IMG/VR virus record: IMGVR_UViG_3300008952_000009
Span: 62,001 to 126,000 of that record
DNA from: a virus
DNA length: 64,000 bases
Strand: one strand, 5' to 3'
The notes under the pieces were generated by a model, which ran no database searches, was not told the DNA's origin, and was given only the letters and a program-made list of their open reading frames with translations. The position numbers and the translations under genes were made by a program. Shown piece after piece: positions 33,125-41,365 of the stretch; position 1 is the first letter of the stretch, and the number at the start of each line of letters is the position of its first letter.

Positions 33125-33325
33125 TTATTTCTTCTTACCGTGCTTCCATTGTGTTGCTAAATCAACTAAAGCCTGAGAACCAATATAGGCAAGAGTTACT
33201 GCTACCCAATCACTCGAAGTCACCGTACCGTAAACACACAAACTGGTTGCCGTAATCCAGGCAAGGAACTTGCGAGATATGAATCGCTCTGTATATTTGT
33301 CAGCAAATGATTTTAGTGCTGCCAT
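33125..33325 (-). CDS. Holin-like small membrane protein
   Basis: A 66-residue protein with two hydrophobic segments (about residues 19-35, FLAWITATSLCVYGTV, and 39-55, DWVAVTLAYIGSQALV), a short charged N-terminus and a basic C-terminus (QWKHGKKK). That size and shape fit class II holins, which form lesions in the inner membrane to start lysis. I chose the ATG at 33325 because AAGGAGG lies 8 bases upstream, directly after the preceding stop. A frame open from 33376 only overlaps the SbcC end. No endolysin gene is in the window. Confidence 0.6.
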   Translation of the reverse strand: MAALKSFADKYTERFISRKFLAWITATSLCVYGTVTSSDWVAVTLAYIGSQALVDLATQWKHGKKK

Positions 33326-33338
33326 AATATTATCCTCC

Positions 33339-36300
33339 TTAGACGCTGACATGTGCAAATCCTCTTTTCTTGTCAATAACGATCTGCGTATCCACTGCGT
33401 CTTTAAGAGTATCTAGGTGCGAAATGAGTATAACGGTCTTAAAATATGACTTCACCATATCGATAATTCTTACAAATCCCTCCATATTATCCTCATCTAA
33501 GGCGGTTCCTGGTTCGTCCAAAATGAAGATATCTGGCTTCGGAAGACTTGATACAGACAACAAAGATAACCTTATGGCCATTGAAGCAATCGTCTTCTCG
33601 GCACCTGAACCCATCTCTAATGGTCTGGGTTCAAACTTGGGGTGTTTAATGAAAATATCCAACTTCTTTTCTTCGTTAAGAATAAACACTTCAAAGTCAA
33701 CAATACCTGTTAAAATCTTTGCAATCTCATCATTGATGACTGGTAGTCTGTTCTTAATTACGTCGTAAGAAATACCATTTGTGTGGAAACATGTCATGAA
33801 AAGTTCGTACGCCGCAAACTCAGTTCGCAATGACTCCAACTCTTCCTTGTCTTCTTGCAAGTTCTTTATTTGCTGCTCTGCAGAACCCACCTCTCTGAAG
33901 AGATTGTTTGTCTCCTTTTGGCAAGACTTGCATTCTCTACTTGCCTTGCTGGCTTCTTTTTCTAGTCTTGTCTTTTCACTAATCAGTTCCTCCAGGTTCT
34001 CAATTGCTTCCCTGTTGTCTTCGTATTCTTTAAGTTTCAATTCCAGTTTTTCTAAAATCGTTTTTTGTTTAAACAATTCACCCTTGTTCTTATCAACATT
34101 CAGCTGAGCGCTGGTAATATCTGACGACAGATTGTTTCTCTTCTCAATCAGTTGATCAAACTTCTCAACATATTCCATCACCTTAAAAGGATCTAGGGAT
34201 AAAGTATCCTCCCCCAACTTGTTGAGTTTAGCGCTAATGTCCCTCATTACGTTAGATTTAACCTTTACCAGTCCCGTAGCCTCGTGTGCATCTCTTATAA
34301 ACTTGCACTCTGGAAAGGAATCTCCACAAGGAACTTCAGATAATAGATCCGTCTTTCTCATCAATCTAGATTTTTCGTTAGATCTTTTCTCAAGATCTTC
34401 CAACAAAACGTCGATTTGTTTCTGGTTTGCGTCTAACCGCTCTTTCTTTTCGTGATAAGTATCGATGTCAAAGTCCGAGATAAAGACTTCGATCTTTTGA
34501 AACTTGTCTTTGCCTTCCTCGATCTTAATAAGGAGTCCTTCTGTCTCTTTTTTAAGGCCCGAAATAGCATTAATCCTGGTCTCTCTTTCCATTCTAATTT
34601 TGACGGGATCGATAATCTCTGTCGGTGCAGATTCAATCTTGTCCTGAATAATATTGACTTCCTTCTGGATGCTCTGGGTTTGTTCTTCCAGTTCTTTGCA
34701 TCGTTTTTGATTTGTCGCAAGTCTCTCATTCTTTTCGACCAAGACTTGGTTTGCCTCTTCAATTTGTTGATCAAAATCATTTCCCTCCAATCTTCGCAAC
34801 GCGCCTCTGGTGTCAGCAGATTCGTCTTTTGCCATTTTAAATTTTCTATCAAATACCTCTAAGTCTAAAAATTTAGCAAGTATTTCTTTTCTTTTTGTTG
34901 ACCCCTCATTAATAAAAGTCAGAGAATCCAACTGAGATGCCATGGATGTCATCAAGAAATCTTCCAAGTTACCAAAATATTTTCTGATGTTCTTATCTGT
35001 ATCTTGTCTAGATGTACCATTTAAACTTTCAACATTTCCAATTGCATCACTGGAATAGAAGTTCACATCTGTCTTAGCTTCTTCTGTCTCGATGCCTTTA
35101 AGTTTTTTAATGTACTTTTCAGACACACGTTCAATGCTCAACTCTTTATCGGCAATCTTAATTGTTGCCTTGGCAGATCCAACATCCATATTCTGATTGA
35201 TCATGTTCAAATTTTTTCTGACAGATTTGGATGTAGAATTATATACAGCATACAACAAACTATCAATAATAGAAGACTTGCCTGAGAAGTTCTTTCCGAA
35301 AATGCCTACGATACCTTCAAGCTTTGCAAAGTCTATCTTATTGTTCGCACCATAATTGAAAAGACCATCCCACTCCAGAGACTGCATACTCCAGTTGATG
35401 TTTCTATAAACCTCCTCTGTGTCTTCAATTGTCTTGTTTAATCTAGAATTAAGGGAGATGACCTTTTCCATAACGTCATCTGTAACCTCATAATCCTCAA
35501 GATATTCTCTTATTAATTGATTTTGAACATTTATATTTCTCAAATCCTTTTGCTTGGATGCATCACTATCAACATCCAGTGCCTTACTTGCAGCACGATT
35601 TAAATAAGTTATACTCTCTGGTCTGTATTTAAACTTTGCGACGTCGACACTTCGTCGCATCACATCAAGCGAAATATTCGAATCTGCTACCAAACGTAGT
35701 CTGGACCCTTCCGAAACATCAATTTCTGGTAGTGTACCGTCCTTGTTCAGTGCGACTGTAACAAATGGTTTTGGATTTTTGAACGTTATTAACTTACAAG
35801 TAAAGTCATCCTTGTTCTCAATATCCCACAACAAATACCCTTTGTCCAGTGTTTCTCCGAAGTTTTGTTGGACTGTTGATCCAGCATATCGTATACGCCC
35901 CTGAGTGTCTAGGATTTGCGTCTTGTGGATATCGCCAAGAAAAGCAAAGTCAAACTTATTAAAGATGCTAATATCATGATCACCTCCCAGGGTCCAATTC
36001 AAATCTGTCTTGGACCTGTCAATGGCACCGTGATAAAGTGCAATATTAACTATATCTTCATTTGTTGGATCAATCCAATTTTCTTCATCGAACACCGATA
36101 AAACATTCAAGCAAAACCCGCCTTCTAAGCGATGTTCTTGAGCGTCTTTGAGTAACACTATACGTTCGTTGTTTAACGCCTTCACAATGGGCGATATCGC
36201 ATCCTGACGACTACTATTTTTCAGGTTTCCGTCGTGGTTTCCCAAAATTATATAAGTTGGTGCGATTTTAGCAAGATTTTCAAAGAAATCTCTTGCCATG

Positions 36301-36473
36301 TCAACAAACTCTGGAGATATCTGCGTCTTGGTGTGTGCAATATCTCCACAATGAATAATATAGTCCACCTTCTCTTTTTTCAGAGAATCATATAATTGCT
36401 TAAATACTTCATTATATTCAAAGTGGAACTTAAGGTTGCGGATATGTGTATCCGCAATGTGAGCAAACTTCAT
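33339..36473 (-). CDS. SbcD-SbcC fusion: Mre11-type nuclease joined to Rad50-type ATPase (gp47-gp46)
   Basis: A single 1044-residue chain. Residues 1-190 carry the metallophosphoesterase motifs of SbcD/Mre11: DTH (8-10), GDIAH (43-47), GNHD (78-81), HG at 148 and GDIH (180-183). A linker and cap region runs to about 365. From about 365 the SbcC/Rad50 ATPase begins, with Walker A GKNFSGKSS (393-401), a long coiled coil with a Cys pair near 714 and 722 (a zinc-hook-like C-x7-C), the signature MGSGAEKTIA (about 952) and Walker B DIFILDEP (about 980). The enzyme processes DNA ends in recombination-dependent replication. In T4 these are separate genes 47 and 46. It is joined by 11 bases to the 62-aa gene. 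Confidence 0.9.
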   Translation of the reverse strand: MKFAHIADTHIRNLKFHFEYNEVFKQLYDSLKKEKVDYIIHCGDIAHTKTQISPEFVDMARDFFENLAKIAPTYIILGNHDGNLKNSSRQDAISPIVKALNNERIVLLKDAQEHRLEGGFCLNVLSVFDEENWIDPTNEDIVNIALYHGAIDRSKTDLNWTLGGDHDISIFNKFDFAFLGDIHKTQILDTQGRIRYAGSTVQQNFGETLDKGYLLWDIENKDDFTCKLITFKNPKPFVTVALNKDGTLPEIDVSEGSRLRLVADSNISLDVMRRSVDVAKFKYRPESITYLNRAASKALDVDSDASKQKDLRNINVQNQLIREYLEDYEVTDDVMEKVISLNSRLNKTIEDTEEVYRNINWSMQSLEWDGLFNYGANNKIDFAKLEGIVGIFGKNFSGKSSIIDSLLYAVYNSTSKSVRKNLNMINQNMDVGSAKATIKIADKELSIERVSEKYIKKLKGIETEEAKTDVNFYSSDAIGNVESLNGTSRQDTDKNIRKYFGNLEDFLMTSMASQLDSLTFINEGSTKRKEILAKFLDLEVFDRKFKMAKDESADTRGALRRLEGNDFDQQIEEANQVLVEKNERLATNQKRCKELEEQTQSIQKEVNIIQDKIESAPTEIIDPVKIRMERETRINAISGLKKETEGLLIKIEEGKDKFQKIEVFISDFDIDTYHEKKERLDANQKQIDVLLEDLEKRSNEKSRLMRKTDLLSEVPCGDSFPECKFIRDAHEATGLVKVKSNVMRDISAKLNKLGEDTLSLDPFKVMEYVEKFDQLIEKRNNLSSDITSAQLNVDKNKGELFKQKTILEKLELKLKEYEDNREAIENLEELISEKTRLEKEASKASRECKSCQKETNNLFREVGSAEQQIKNLQEDKEELESLRTEFAAYELFMTCFHTNGISYDVIKNRLPVINDEIAKILTGIVDFEVFILNEEKKLDIFIKHPKFEPRPLEMGSGAEKTIASMAIRLSLLSVSSLPKPDIFILDEPGTALDEDNMEGFVRIIDMVKSYFKTVILISHLDTLKDAVDTQIVIDKKRGFAHVSV

Positions 36474-36484
36474 CTAAACTCCGA

Positions 36485-36673
36485 TTAAATGTTTACGTTT
36501 TCGTTAATGTGGGTGAATAGTCTCTCTAAGAAGTTGATCTTCTGATTTTCGTTTAATTTTTCAAACTGTTTAATTGTTTCTTCCGCCATGGAAAAACCTT
36601 CAGCACTAGTATCGAAGGATCTCTCGATCTCCTCGCTAATTAATGATTTTAACTTTTTCTTATCAATAAGCAT
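36485..36673 (-). CDS. Small helical protein, function unknown
   Basis: A 62-residue, Glu/Lys-rich, helical protein (LKSLISEEIERSF, then FEKLNENQKINFLERLF). GGAGG lies 8 bases before the ATG and the gene fills the gap between primase and SbcD-SbcC. It may be a small replication accessory protein, but the sequence gives no specific clue. Confidence 0.6.
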   Translation of the reverse strand: MLIDKKKLKSLISEEIERSFDTSAEGFSMAEETIKQFEKLNENQKINFLERLFTHINENVNI

Positions 36674-36676
36674 AAT

Positions 36677-37633
36677 TTAACCTCCAAAGTCAAGCTTTTG
36701 TAGTAAGTAGTCTTCTCTCGTTATAAGAGATGCACGTTTCTTGTACTCACTTAACAGATGATCAGGGACTTCTCCCAGATCAGAATAATCATATAGTTCT
36801 ATTTTACAGACTTTAACACCAAAGTCAAGTAAATTCTTAACAATTTTTAATTCTTTTTGTTTTGCATCTTGATCTAGGCAAATATATACCGTTTTACATT
36901 TTTCAACTATCTTCATAAACAACTTAGTTCGCATGTTTAGAGTTGAACCAAGGATAGGTATACTGTTGTCATACTTCAGAGAGTCGAAAAATCCCTCGAC
37001 AAGGACAACTGGTCTAGACCAATCAACGTAAATGTCATTAAATATAATATCTTTTGTACAGGGAGGGTTCCTGTATTTCAAATAGGCATCGTCGAATGAT
37101 CTTGCAATATAATAATTAAGTTCCCCCTCACAGTCGAAAGAGGGTACTATTACGCGGTTCTTATAAGGTCCGTGAAAACAAAACCCCATCTTATATAATA
37201 GGATATCAGAATAGGACACGCCCCGATCGAACAAATATTGTTTGGCACGCTTACCAATCTGCGAAAGATTTGCAGCTGACAATGAAGTAAAGTGCTCTGG
37301 AAGATCTAGACTCTTTTCCAGCACATATGTATCCTTTGTTTTAAATAAATCATCAAACCTGGTTATGTCTATCTGATTTACTAGGGAATTCCATCGAGAT
37401 CTAAGTTCTCTATCTCTTATGAGAGATCCGAGATTATTTCCACGGAAATCACAAACCCAGCACTTAAATGCATTCTTGTTTATATTGACAGAAAGTTTTC
37501 TCTTGTGGTGCTTACACTTCGGACAATGAAACAACATCTCATCATTCGACTCGTAATATGACCCAAGACTCTGCTTTATAATGCTTAACTTTTCGCTGTA
37601 CAAAGTACGTAACCCGCTTTCGCTATTACCCAA
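36677..37633 (-). CDS. DNA primase, DnaG/T4 gp61-type
   Basis: About 318 residues. It has an N-terminal zinc finger (C37, C40, C58, C61 in CPKC and CWVC), a linker, and a Toprim domain with Glu213 in EGFFD and the Asp254/Asp256 pair in LDQD. This is the DnaG-type arrangement of phage primases that make RNA primers at the fork. T4 gp61 is similar in size (342). The start is uncertain: the open frame begins at a TTG (37633) inside the RuvC-like gene, another TTG lies at 37603, and no ATG precedes the zinc finger except one 4 codons before it. I keep the longest frame. Confidence 0.85.
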   Translation of the reverse strand: MGNSESGLRTLYSEKLSIIKQSLGSYYESNDEMLFHCPKCKHHKRKLSVNINKNAFKCWVCDFRGNNLGSLIRDRELRSRWNSLVNQIDITRFDDLFKTKDTYVLEKSLDLPEHFTSLSAANLSQIGKRAKQYLFDRGVSYSDILLYKMGFCFHGPYKNRVIVPSFDCEGELNYYIARSFDDAYLKYRNPPCTKDIIFNDIYVDWSRPVVLVEGFFDSLKYDNSIPILGSTLNMRTKLFMKIVEKCKTVYICLDQDAKQKELKIVKNLLDFGVKVCKIELYDYSDLGEVPDHLLSEYKKRASLITREDYLLQKLDFGG

Positions 37634-38115
37634 CTATCCGATTTATCCATAATACCTGGTTTCGGATTTCCATGTCTTGTATATTCTACTATGAAAGTAG
37701 GTTCATTTGCAACAACAAAATCAAAACTTTTTTGTTTTGAGTTTTCGCCCCTAGAAATTTTAATGCCTACCTGCTTTCTTGCTGAAGTAGCTGCAATCAT
37801 TTCTGGTTTTGTTTTGAATATCTTATAACAGTGCCAGGAGACGATGCCATTAATCCTGGACAATGTAGAGAGAGTCTGTGCTGAAGAGAAACCAGAGCGA
37901 AACGAGTGTAGTGACTGCTCTATAAACACATTGCCTATAGAGTATTCCATGGCAAGAGACCTAAGATTGTTGTGAATAAGGAGTGCTTTTTCATATATTG
38001 ACGGAAACTTGTTTTTATTCCTCGTATCCCAAAACTCATTATATACACACACGCCATCATCATCAAGGACGGTCGCCCCCGTGATACTCGTTGAAACATC
38101 TAACCCTAAAATCAT
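37585..38115 (-). CDS. RuvC-like Holliday junction resolvase
   Basis: A 176-residue RNase H-fold nuclease. The N-terminal strand MILGLDVSTSITGATVLDD holds Asp6, FIEQSLH holds Glu66, and MDKSDSWVIA holds Asp157 and Asp160, a set matching the acidic catalytic residues of RuvC. It would cleave branched DNA from recombination or replication. It begins in an ATGA overlap with the J-domain gene and overlaps the primase. T4 uses endonuclease VII (gp49) for this task before packaging, so a RuvC-type enzyme may fill that role here. Short for a RuvC but complete. Confidence 0.85.
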   Translation of the reverse strand: MILGLDVSTSITGATVLDDDGVCVYNEFWDTRNKNKFPSIYEKALLIHNNLRSLAMEYSIGNVFIEQSLHSFRSGFSSAQTLSTLSRINGIVSWHCYKIFKTKPEMIAATSARKQVGIKISRGENSKQKSFDFVVANEPTFIVEYTRHGNPKPGIMDKSDSWVIAKAGYVLCTAKS

Positions 38116-38783
38116 TTATTATCCAATAGGAAAGTTGCATACCCTTCTATGAGTTTACGCTTTTCTGTCTCTTCATCCATGTGGTACCATTCCCAAGCAA
38201 CACTCTTTGTGATGAGTTTTACTTTTTTACTAATATTATCTATTTTACCATTAATCTCCTCAATGTCAAGAGGAATCTCTTCTGGTATCTCTATATCCAA
38301 GAGCACTGCACATTCGACCAACTTAAAGTAATCCTCACTATCAACTGCGCTTGTGATTTTTTGAAAGATCTCCTTCTTATCATCGTCATCCTTTATTTTA
38401 TCTGGATGTGTCTTATTCGCTATCTTCCTATATAAAGACTTGTACTCCTTTGGTAATGGTTTTTTGGGTGATGGTGGTGGAGTCTCAATAACCTCTTCGT
38501 GAAAATCTGGTCTTACCTTTGTTCTGCCCTTTCGATACTGTGCCTGTTGCTTTGCACGCTTTCCAGTCTTGGTCATTGGTTTTTCATTTTCTCCTGCCAA
38601 TCCTGCTATTTGTTTTAATCTATGTCGAACACCCTTATTATCGACAGCATCAATATAATCTTTAAAGTAATCCGAGAATTGAGACATTGCTTGGTTGTTT
38701 ATTTTTTGGTGGATTTCCAACTTCTTAATTGCAAACTTAAGTTCATGGATCTTTAATTCAAAGATTTCAGTACCCTTCCTCAT
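38112..38783 (-). CDS. J-domain (DnaJ-like) protein
   Basis: A 223-residue protein. A central block (residues 117-150) has the YRKIANKTHPDKI sequence with the HPD signature at 126-128 and the following helix with F and L positions of a J domain. The N-terminal part is a helical, coiled-coil-like region followed by a Lys/Arg-rich linker (about 70-95) and a Pro-rich stretch before the J domain. It may recruit the host DnaK to phage assembly or replication complexes. It starts in a TAATG overlap with the gene before it and ends in ATGA with RuvC, so it is co-expressed with DNA genes. No Gly/Phe-rich or zinc region of a full DnaJ. Confidence 0.82.
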   Translation of the reverse strand: MRKGTEIFELKIHELKFAIKKLEIHQKINNQAMSQFSDYFKDYIDAVDNKGVRHRLKQIAGLAGENEKPMTKTGKRAKQQAQYRKGRTKVRPDFHEEVIETPPPSPKKPLPKEYKSLYRKIANKTHPDKIKDDDDKKEIFQKITSAVDSEDYFKLVECAVLLDIEIPEEIPLDIEEINGKIDNISKKVKLITKSVAWEWYHMDEETEKRKLIEGYATFLLDNK

Positions 38784-40096
38784 TAGAAGTCCATTTTGAG
38801 TTTGAAGGTATAGTCTCTATTTTCAGTTTTTCTAACTGGGTTTGCTAGTTTTGCCACGGCGATCAACCTTCTCTGGTCGTCATATATGCCGATCTTGGAA
38901 ACATATGTCTGTTTATTGTATGATCCCGTTGGATCTGGATAGGGACTGTGAGAAAGTTTTTCAAACAACAAGTCATCAAACTCCTGGTATCTGGATGAAC
39001 TTGTTACTGGAACTTTAGTTTGACTTTTCTTATAAACAGTTGGATTTGTCGAGTTGTTCAACTCGCCCTTTGGCATGTGCGCCATCATGGTGACAGTAGG
39101 TACATAATTCACACCCTTGAATGACATTCTAAACATCGCATTCTCTAGGATGTCTCTTGCTGGTCCACTGTCCTCGTTAGCGCCTTCAGCGAAGTCGACC
39201 CAGCGAGGCTCCTGTCCGTCATCTCCGTGGAATGTCTCAGTTTGTTGTGATACATCCCAACTCCCCGTTAAGGCAATAAACCCCTCATTATAGAGGACAG
39301 TGCCCACCACCTTGTTGTTGTGCTTCGCGGCATTATAAGTTCCAGAAACCTGGATTAGTTCACCGTTCTTGTTTATGTCTCTTGCCTCTGCAGCGAGTGC
39401 ACCCGTCATGAAAATCTGAAGTATTACGGACCCTTTCTTTATGCTTGATCCATAAAATATACTTGGTATCTCCACTAGTGACATTTCCTGGTTTGCTTTG
39501 TTCCATCCATTATTGCCCATATCGTGAGACATTGATGACCTTGGATTTGTGGTATCGTCAAATGAATAGTGGTGACTGTGTTTTACATATTCATTAAAAC
39601 TATTCTTCAAGGCAACTACAAACTTCTTGTTTCTCACCATTCTATTGTAAGTGCCATGGAATCTCTCATCAGTACTAGATTCCTGTATAGCGGAGACCCC
39701 TCCCGCAATCCTAGTTCTCTTTATACTAGAGGAAAGAGGATATTGTGATTTTACCACATCACCATAAGCAAACTGGGCAGCTGAATCAAAATCACTAGTA
39801 CTGACTGTCTTGAAGGATATGCGGGCGCCGTCTTTGGTAATAAATGGATAGATCGATGTTCCTGCTGGGGGCGCATCTGTTCCGCCAGTATTGATAGCTC
39901 TGTCTACATTTAATTCAAAGAGCGATACGAACCCCTGTTGTACTGCTAGGAGGTTTCCAAACTGACCTCCGCGAGCACCTTCGTTTTTAAAACTGTTGTA
40001 ATAAACCCTAGAACCATATATGACAAAATCAGACTCTGGAAAGGTTTTTACCTGATTGTAGATTAGATCGTATTTACCAAACTTCCTAAACGGCAT
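38783..40096 (-). CDS. Virion protein, paralog of the 415-aa neighbour
   Basis: A 437-residue protein. Its middle (EIPSIFYGSSIKKGSVILQI, then GTVLYNEGFIALTGSW) and C-terminus (ISKIGIYDDQRRLIAVAKLA, then a FKLKMDF end) match the corresponding places in the next gene upstream, so the two form a duplicated pair. The pattern is seen in T4-like phage baseplate or fibre proteins of unknown place. The gene ends in an overlap with the J-domain gene (TAATG). I infer a baseplate-associated structural protein. Confidence 0.68.
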   Translation of the reverse strand: MPFRKFGKYDLIYNQVKTFPESDFVIYGSRVYYNSFKNEGARGGQFGNLLAVQQGFVSLFELNVDRAINTGGTDAPPAGTSIYPFITKDGARISFKTVSTSDFDSAAQFAYGDVVKSQYPLSSSIKRTRIAGGVSAIQESSTDERFHGTYNRMVRNKKFVVALKNSFNEYVKHSHHYSFDDTTNPRSSMSHDMGNNGWNKANQEMSLVEIPSIFYGSSIKKGSVILQIFMTGALAAEARDINKNGELIQVSGTYNAAKHNNKVVGTVLYNEGFIALTGSWDVSQQTETFHGDDGQEPRWVDFAEGANEDSGPARDILENAMFRMSFKGVNYVPTVTMMAHMPKGELNNSTNPTVYKKSQTKVPVTSSSRYQEFDDLLFEKLSHSPYPDPTGSYNKQTYVSKIGIYDDQRRLIAVAKLANPVRKTENRDYTFKLKMDF

Positions 40097-40108
40097 AATA
40101 CACCGCCC

Positions 40109-41356
40109 TTAATAATCTAACCTTACTCTTAGTGTAAGTTCGTTTGAGGGATCCTTTTTGAGGGGCTCTGAGAGTTTCGCCGTTGCCATAAGTTCATTGT
40201 CTGGAGAATATAACCCAATTGACGTGACATATGCAACTGGAGAATCACTCGGTACATCTTTCACTCTGATCTTTGATGCACTGAGATAGGTTGGGTTGGC
40301 ACTATAATTAAACTCATTGTGATTTGCTCTACAGAAATAAACAGTTGAGTTAAGTTCCGTTGTATTGTTGAAAGAAACATTGTGAATTCTTCTTCGAATT
40401 CCATTTGCAATATGCTCAATCTTAGACCCCGTAAGCATCTGACTGATACTTGCACTAAAGGCAGAATGTCCATCTGCACCATACTGCTTGAACCCATCAC
40501 TATGTACACCATTGATACTCATAGAAACTGAAGTCATCAACATTCCCGTATCATTCGCAGTATCGTCGCCATCTGCGCCAGCAAGAACCGAAGCAGTTAA
40601 TACTGCTACGCCTGCTTGGTAAAAAATGAGACCTGCATGCTTTCCGATAGAAAGACTTCCAGTTACTCTACCTGTAATATCCTGCCCACCATCGGCAGAC
40701 CCAATTGACGCTGAAAGAATGCCATATTCGCCAGCTGGTGAATTAATTCTGTAGTCATTTTGTGCGTTAGTATCCTTAAGAGTGAGGATGTTTCTGACTC
40801 TGGATCTCAGACCCTTGTTAACCATAACTGGGTCAACCCCAAGATCTAGTTGAAAACTACCCTTCTTAATCTCGTCTTTCACAAGAAGTCTAGAGAAGTT
40901 AATAAATATAACCTCTCTCATTTTACCAAATGCGTCTGCAGTATCCTTGGGGTTTGCTACATTGCCATCATTGTCGAAGTCTCTGATGTTGCCAGATGTG
41001 TCGTGCCCCATTAGAACCTGAGCCATCTGGTTATACATAGCAATCTTCTTTTCTTGTTGCTTATAGTTCGTCCCTGCAGATGCGACACCAACGTTCCCTG
41101 AAAGTCCACTCCTAGAAGAGAACCCAACGGAAATATCAAAAATGTGATTAGCAGAAGAACTTAGGTAAGGATAGTCATAAATAGACTGAAACATTCCATG
41201 TGAATAATTCTTAATATTCAACTCCGTTCCGCCGCCGATGTCTCCTCCGTTATATGTACCTGATACGATTGCACCAGTAATTGGAATTGCCTCATGAAGC
41301 AAGGTCTTTGTTGTTGTGATGTCATTATTCAAAAATGTTTTAAATGTAGTTGCCAT
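40109..41356 (-). CDS. Virion protein, paralog of the 437-aa neighbour
   Basis: A 415-residue protein related to the next gene: KDEIKKGSFQLDLG, then HAGLIFYQAGVAVLT, and the C-terminal VTSIGLYSPDNELMATAKLS segment ending in RVRLDY. The N-terminus differs (KTFLNNDITTTKTLLHEAIP). It is rich in Ser, Gly and Asn, with beta-structure. AAGGATAAAAC precedes the ATG. It lies in the tail-baseplate module. Function unknown. Confidence 0.66.
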   Translation of the reverse strand: MATTFKTFLNNDITTTKTLLHEAIPITGAIVSGTYNGGDIGGGTELNIKNYSHGMFQSIYDYPYLSSSANHIFDISVGFSSRSGLSGNVGVASAGTNYKQQEKKIAMYNQMAQVLMGHDTSGNIRDFDNDGNVANPKDTADAFGKMREVIFINFSRLLVKDEIKKGSFQLDLGVDPVMVNKGLRSRVRNILTLKDTNAQNDYRINSPAGEYGILSASIGSADGGQDITGRVTGSLSIGKHAGLIFYQAGVAVLTASVLAGADGDDTANDTGMLMTSVSMSINGVHSDGFKQYGADGHSAFSASISQMLTGSKIEHIANGIRRRIHNVSFNNTTELNSTVYFCRANHNEFNYSANPTYLSASKIRVKDVPSDSPVAYVTSIGLYSPDNELMATAKLSEPLKKDPSNELTLRVRLDY

Positions 41357-41365
41357 GTTTTATCC

